From Auritidibacter sp. Marseille-P8566 (GTDB lineage: Bacteria > Bacteroidota > Bacteroidia > Flavobacteriales > Flavobacteriaceae), in contig CALPQA020000007.1 in the NCBI GenBank assembly GCA_943325595.2, positions 1 through 17,497 of the forward strand: a stretch of 17,497 nt of DNA, in the 5' to 3' direction. This document shows positions 16,302 through 17,497 of this stretch, in pieces. A program made the position numbers and the translations under genes. Under the pieces are notes generated by a model. That model was not told the DNA's origin. It searched no databases and saw only the letters and a program-made list of their open reading frames with translations. Positions within the stretch are counted from its first letter, which is position 1. Every line of letters begins with the position of its first letter.

Positions 16302-17339
16302 ATGAGAAAAAAAATTACCCTAAAACAAATTGCAAGAGAGCTTGATGTTTCTATTTCTACGGTTTCAAAATCACTTCGTAACAGCCTAGAAATCAGCGAA
16401 GATACACGACAAAAAGTTCAAGCTTTTGCGAAATTTTACAATTACAAACCAAACAATATTGCATTGAGCCTAAAAAACAGGAAAACAAAAACCATTTGTA
16501 TTATTATTCCTGAAATCATTCATCATTTTTTTACCACAATAATAAGTGGAGTTGAACATGTTGCCAATGAAAATGGTTATAATGTATTGGTATGTCTGTC
16601 CGACGAATCTTTTGATAAAGAAGTCATCAATATGGAAATGTTGGCAAACGGTAATATTGATGGATTTATAATGTCATTATCTAAAGAAACACAACAAAAA
16701 AAGGACTTTCACCATATAACCGAAGTAATAAGTCAAGGAATGCCCGTAGTTATGTTTGACCGCGTTACCAATGATATTCTCTGTGACAAAGTGATTATTG
16801 ATGATCATTTGGCCGCTTTCAATGCTACCCAATTTTTAATTGATAAAGGCTTGAGTAAAATTGCATTAATCACAACCGTAGATTATGTAAGTGTTGGAAA
16901 ATTAAGAACGGAAGGTTACGCAAAAGCATTGAAGAACAATGACATCAAACTGGATGAAAATTTGATAATTAGAATTGAAGACACGGAGCATTTTGAGGAT
17001 TCTATTGAGAATTTATTAAAAACAAAAGCTGTAGATGCCATTTTTGCAGTTAATGAATTATTTGCCGTAACTGCGATAAAAGTTGCCGCACGTTTAGGTA
17101 AAAAAGTTCCTGAAGACATTTCAATAATTGGGTTTACAGATGGTATTATTTCCAAATATTCATCTCCAAGCATCACAACAGTTGGGCAAAATGGCATCAA
17201 AATGGGAGCAAAGGCAGCAAAGATGCTTATTGAAAGGCTTGAAGCCGAAGAAATCGAAAATGAAGATGGCGAAATAGAAGAACACTACAAAACGGAAGTA
17301 ATTGAAACCGAACTTGTAGAACGAGAATCAACAAAATAA
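16302..17339 (+). CDS. LacI-family transcriptional regulator of the starch locus
   Basis: A 345-residue DNA-binding regulator. The N-terminal helix-turn-helix is clear: ITLKQIARELDVSISTVSKSLR (residues 5-26). The hinge helix follows (YKPNNIALSLK, 48-58), with the leucine that intercalates at the central CG of operators. The periplasmic-binding-protein-like sensor starts at about 62 (TKTICIIIPEIIHHFFTTIISGVE) and contains ligand-site motifs LRTEGY (Arg202) and SIIGFTDG (Asp280). The C-terminus has an acidic stretch, EAEEIENEDGEIEE (about 314-327), beyond the usual fold. It is divergent from susC and upstream of a probable transporter gene, so it likely controls both sides in response to maltose, a maltodextrin or a derived metabolite. 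The ligand, and whether it represses or activates, are not shown by sequence. A TATATTTA box at 16285-16292 would give a very short leader. Confidence 0.95.
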   Translation: MRKKITLKQIARELDVSISTVSKSLRNSLEISEDTRQKVQAFAKFYNYKPNNIALSLKNRKTKTICIIIPEIIHHFFTTIISGVEHVANENGYNVLVCLSDESFDKEVINMEMLANGNIDGFIMSLSKETQQKKDFHHITEVISQGMPVVMFDRVTNDILCDKVIIDDHLAAFNATQFLIDKGLSKIALITTVDYVSVGKLRTEGYAKALKNNDIKLDENLIIRIEDTEHFEDSIENLLKTKAVDAIFAVNELFAVTAIKVAARLGKKVPEDISIIGFTDGIISKYSSPSITTVGQNGIKMGAKAAKMLIERLEAEEIENEDGEIEEHYKTEVIETELVERESTK

Positions 17340-17381
17340 ATAAAAAACCTGTTAAAAAAAGTTTTGCAATAAAAAAAATTA

Positions 17382-17389
17382 TATATTTA
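17382..17389 (+). promoter_or_regulatory. Candidate -7 element for the downstream transporter gene
   Basis: TATATTTA matches the -7 consensus at seven of eight bases. A TTG at 17364-17366 sits 15 bp upstream, slightly close. The TTCGAA motif copy lies 15-34 bp downstream of the box, around the expected start site, as for an operator. An alternative box, TATATTTT, is at 17407-17414. Confidence 0.3.
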
Positions 17390-17403
17390 CAGGAATTATC
17401 AGA

Positions 17404-17423
17404 GCTTATATTTTTACTTCGAA
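17404..17423. repeat. Second copy of a susC-upstream motif, before the putative transporter gene
   Basis: GCTTATATTTTTACTTCGAA differs from 16111-16131 (GCTTATATTTTATACTTCGAA) only by one inserted A. Both contain TTCGAA, the core of the candidate LacI-type operator. The flanking right half is not symmetric here (AAATATTA), so it may be a lower-affinity or half site. It lies about 60-80 bp before the ATG at 17483. Confidence 0.45.
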
Positions 17424-17440
17424 AATATTAATTAAGTTTT

Positions 17441-17459
17441 GATAAGCATCGCGCTTATC
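17441..17459. repeat. Inverted repeat in the leader of the putative transporter gene
   Basis: GATAAGC (17441-17447) and GCTTATC (17453-17459) are perfect complements around a five-base loop, ATCGC. It lies 24 bp before the ATG. TTATCG (17455-17460) could instead pair with CGATAA (17478-17483), which reaches the A of the start codon. It has no T-tract on the plus strand, so it is not a terminator. Confidence 0.45.
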
Positions 17460-17482
17460 GTTCAAATCTTTAAAAAACGATA

Positions 17483-17497
17483 ATGGAAAAGCGTAAA
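17483..17497 (+). CDS. Start of a following gene, possibly an MFS maltose/sugar transporter (5 codons visible)
   Basis: The last 15 bases read ATG GAA AAG CGT AAA, giving MEKRK, before the window ends. Sugar MFS transporters encoded next to LacI-type regulators in flavobacterial starch loci often begin this way, from memory of the family. Five residues alone do not prove it. Position (143 bp after the regulator, same strand, with promoter-like and operator-like signals between) supports a real gene start. If correct, it would carry maltose or maltodextrin across the inner membrane. Confidence 0.45.

Overview
The window looks like chromosomal DNA of a Flavobacterium-type member of the Bacteroidota. 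It is AT-rich, and several genes are preceded by the Bacteroidota promoter pattern TTG ... TAnnTTTG rather than a sigma70 -35/-10 pair. It carries a SusC/SusD pair, and its amylase ends in a type IX secretion sorting domain. I see no phage, transposon, CRISPR array or clear sign of recent transfer.

Left part (1-7152), housekeeping and cell envelope. A phosphoglycerate mutase gene (gpmI, minus, 3' end outside the window) lies downstream of an 805-residue CBM9-like/DUF5916 outer-membrane-type protein (minus). A 445-bp gap follows with divergent promoter signals, a palindrome and a three-part inverted repeat. Next come two convergent L,D-transpeptidases of different subfamilies, with stop codons 3 bp apart, and a GNAT acetyltransferase. 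Between the GNAT gene and the starch locus is a tRNA-Gly(TCC) with its own promoter and an intrinsic terminator.

Right part (7509-17497), a starch/maltodextrin utilisation locus. On the minus strand the order is susC, susD, a SusE-like starch-binding lipoprotein, then a GH13 alpha-amylase with a type IX secretion C-terminal domain. On the plus strand, divergent from susC, is a LacI-family regulator followed by the first five codons of a gene that may be a sugar MFS transporter. In the inferred pathway, the secreted amylase cuts starch, the SusE-like and SusD lipoproteins bind the products, SusC imports them with TonB energy, and the next transporter crosses the inner membrane. The LacI protein would sense an intracellular sugar.

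The main regulatory observations are these: a 20-bp dyad with one mismatched pair and a central CG in front of susC, part of which recurs before the transporter start; a strong intrinsic terminator inside the operon, between the SusE-like gene and the amylase gene; and a possible small transcript upstream of the first L,D-transpeptidase. The gene content is a known type. If anything here is undescribed, it is in these non-coding signals.
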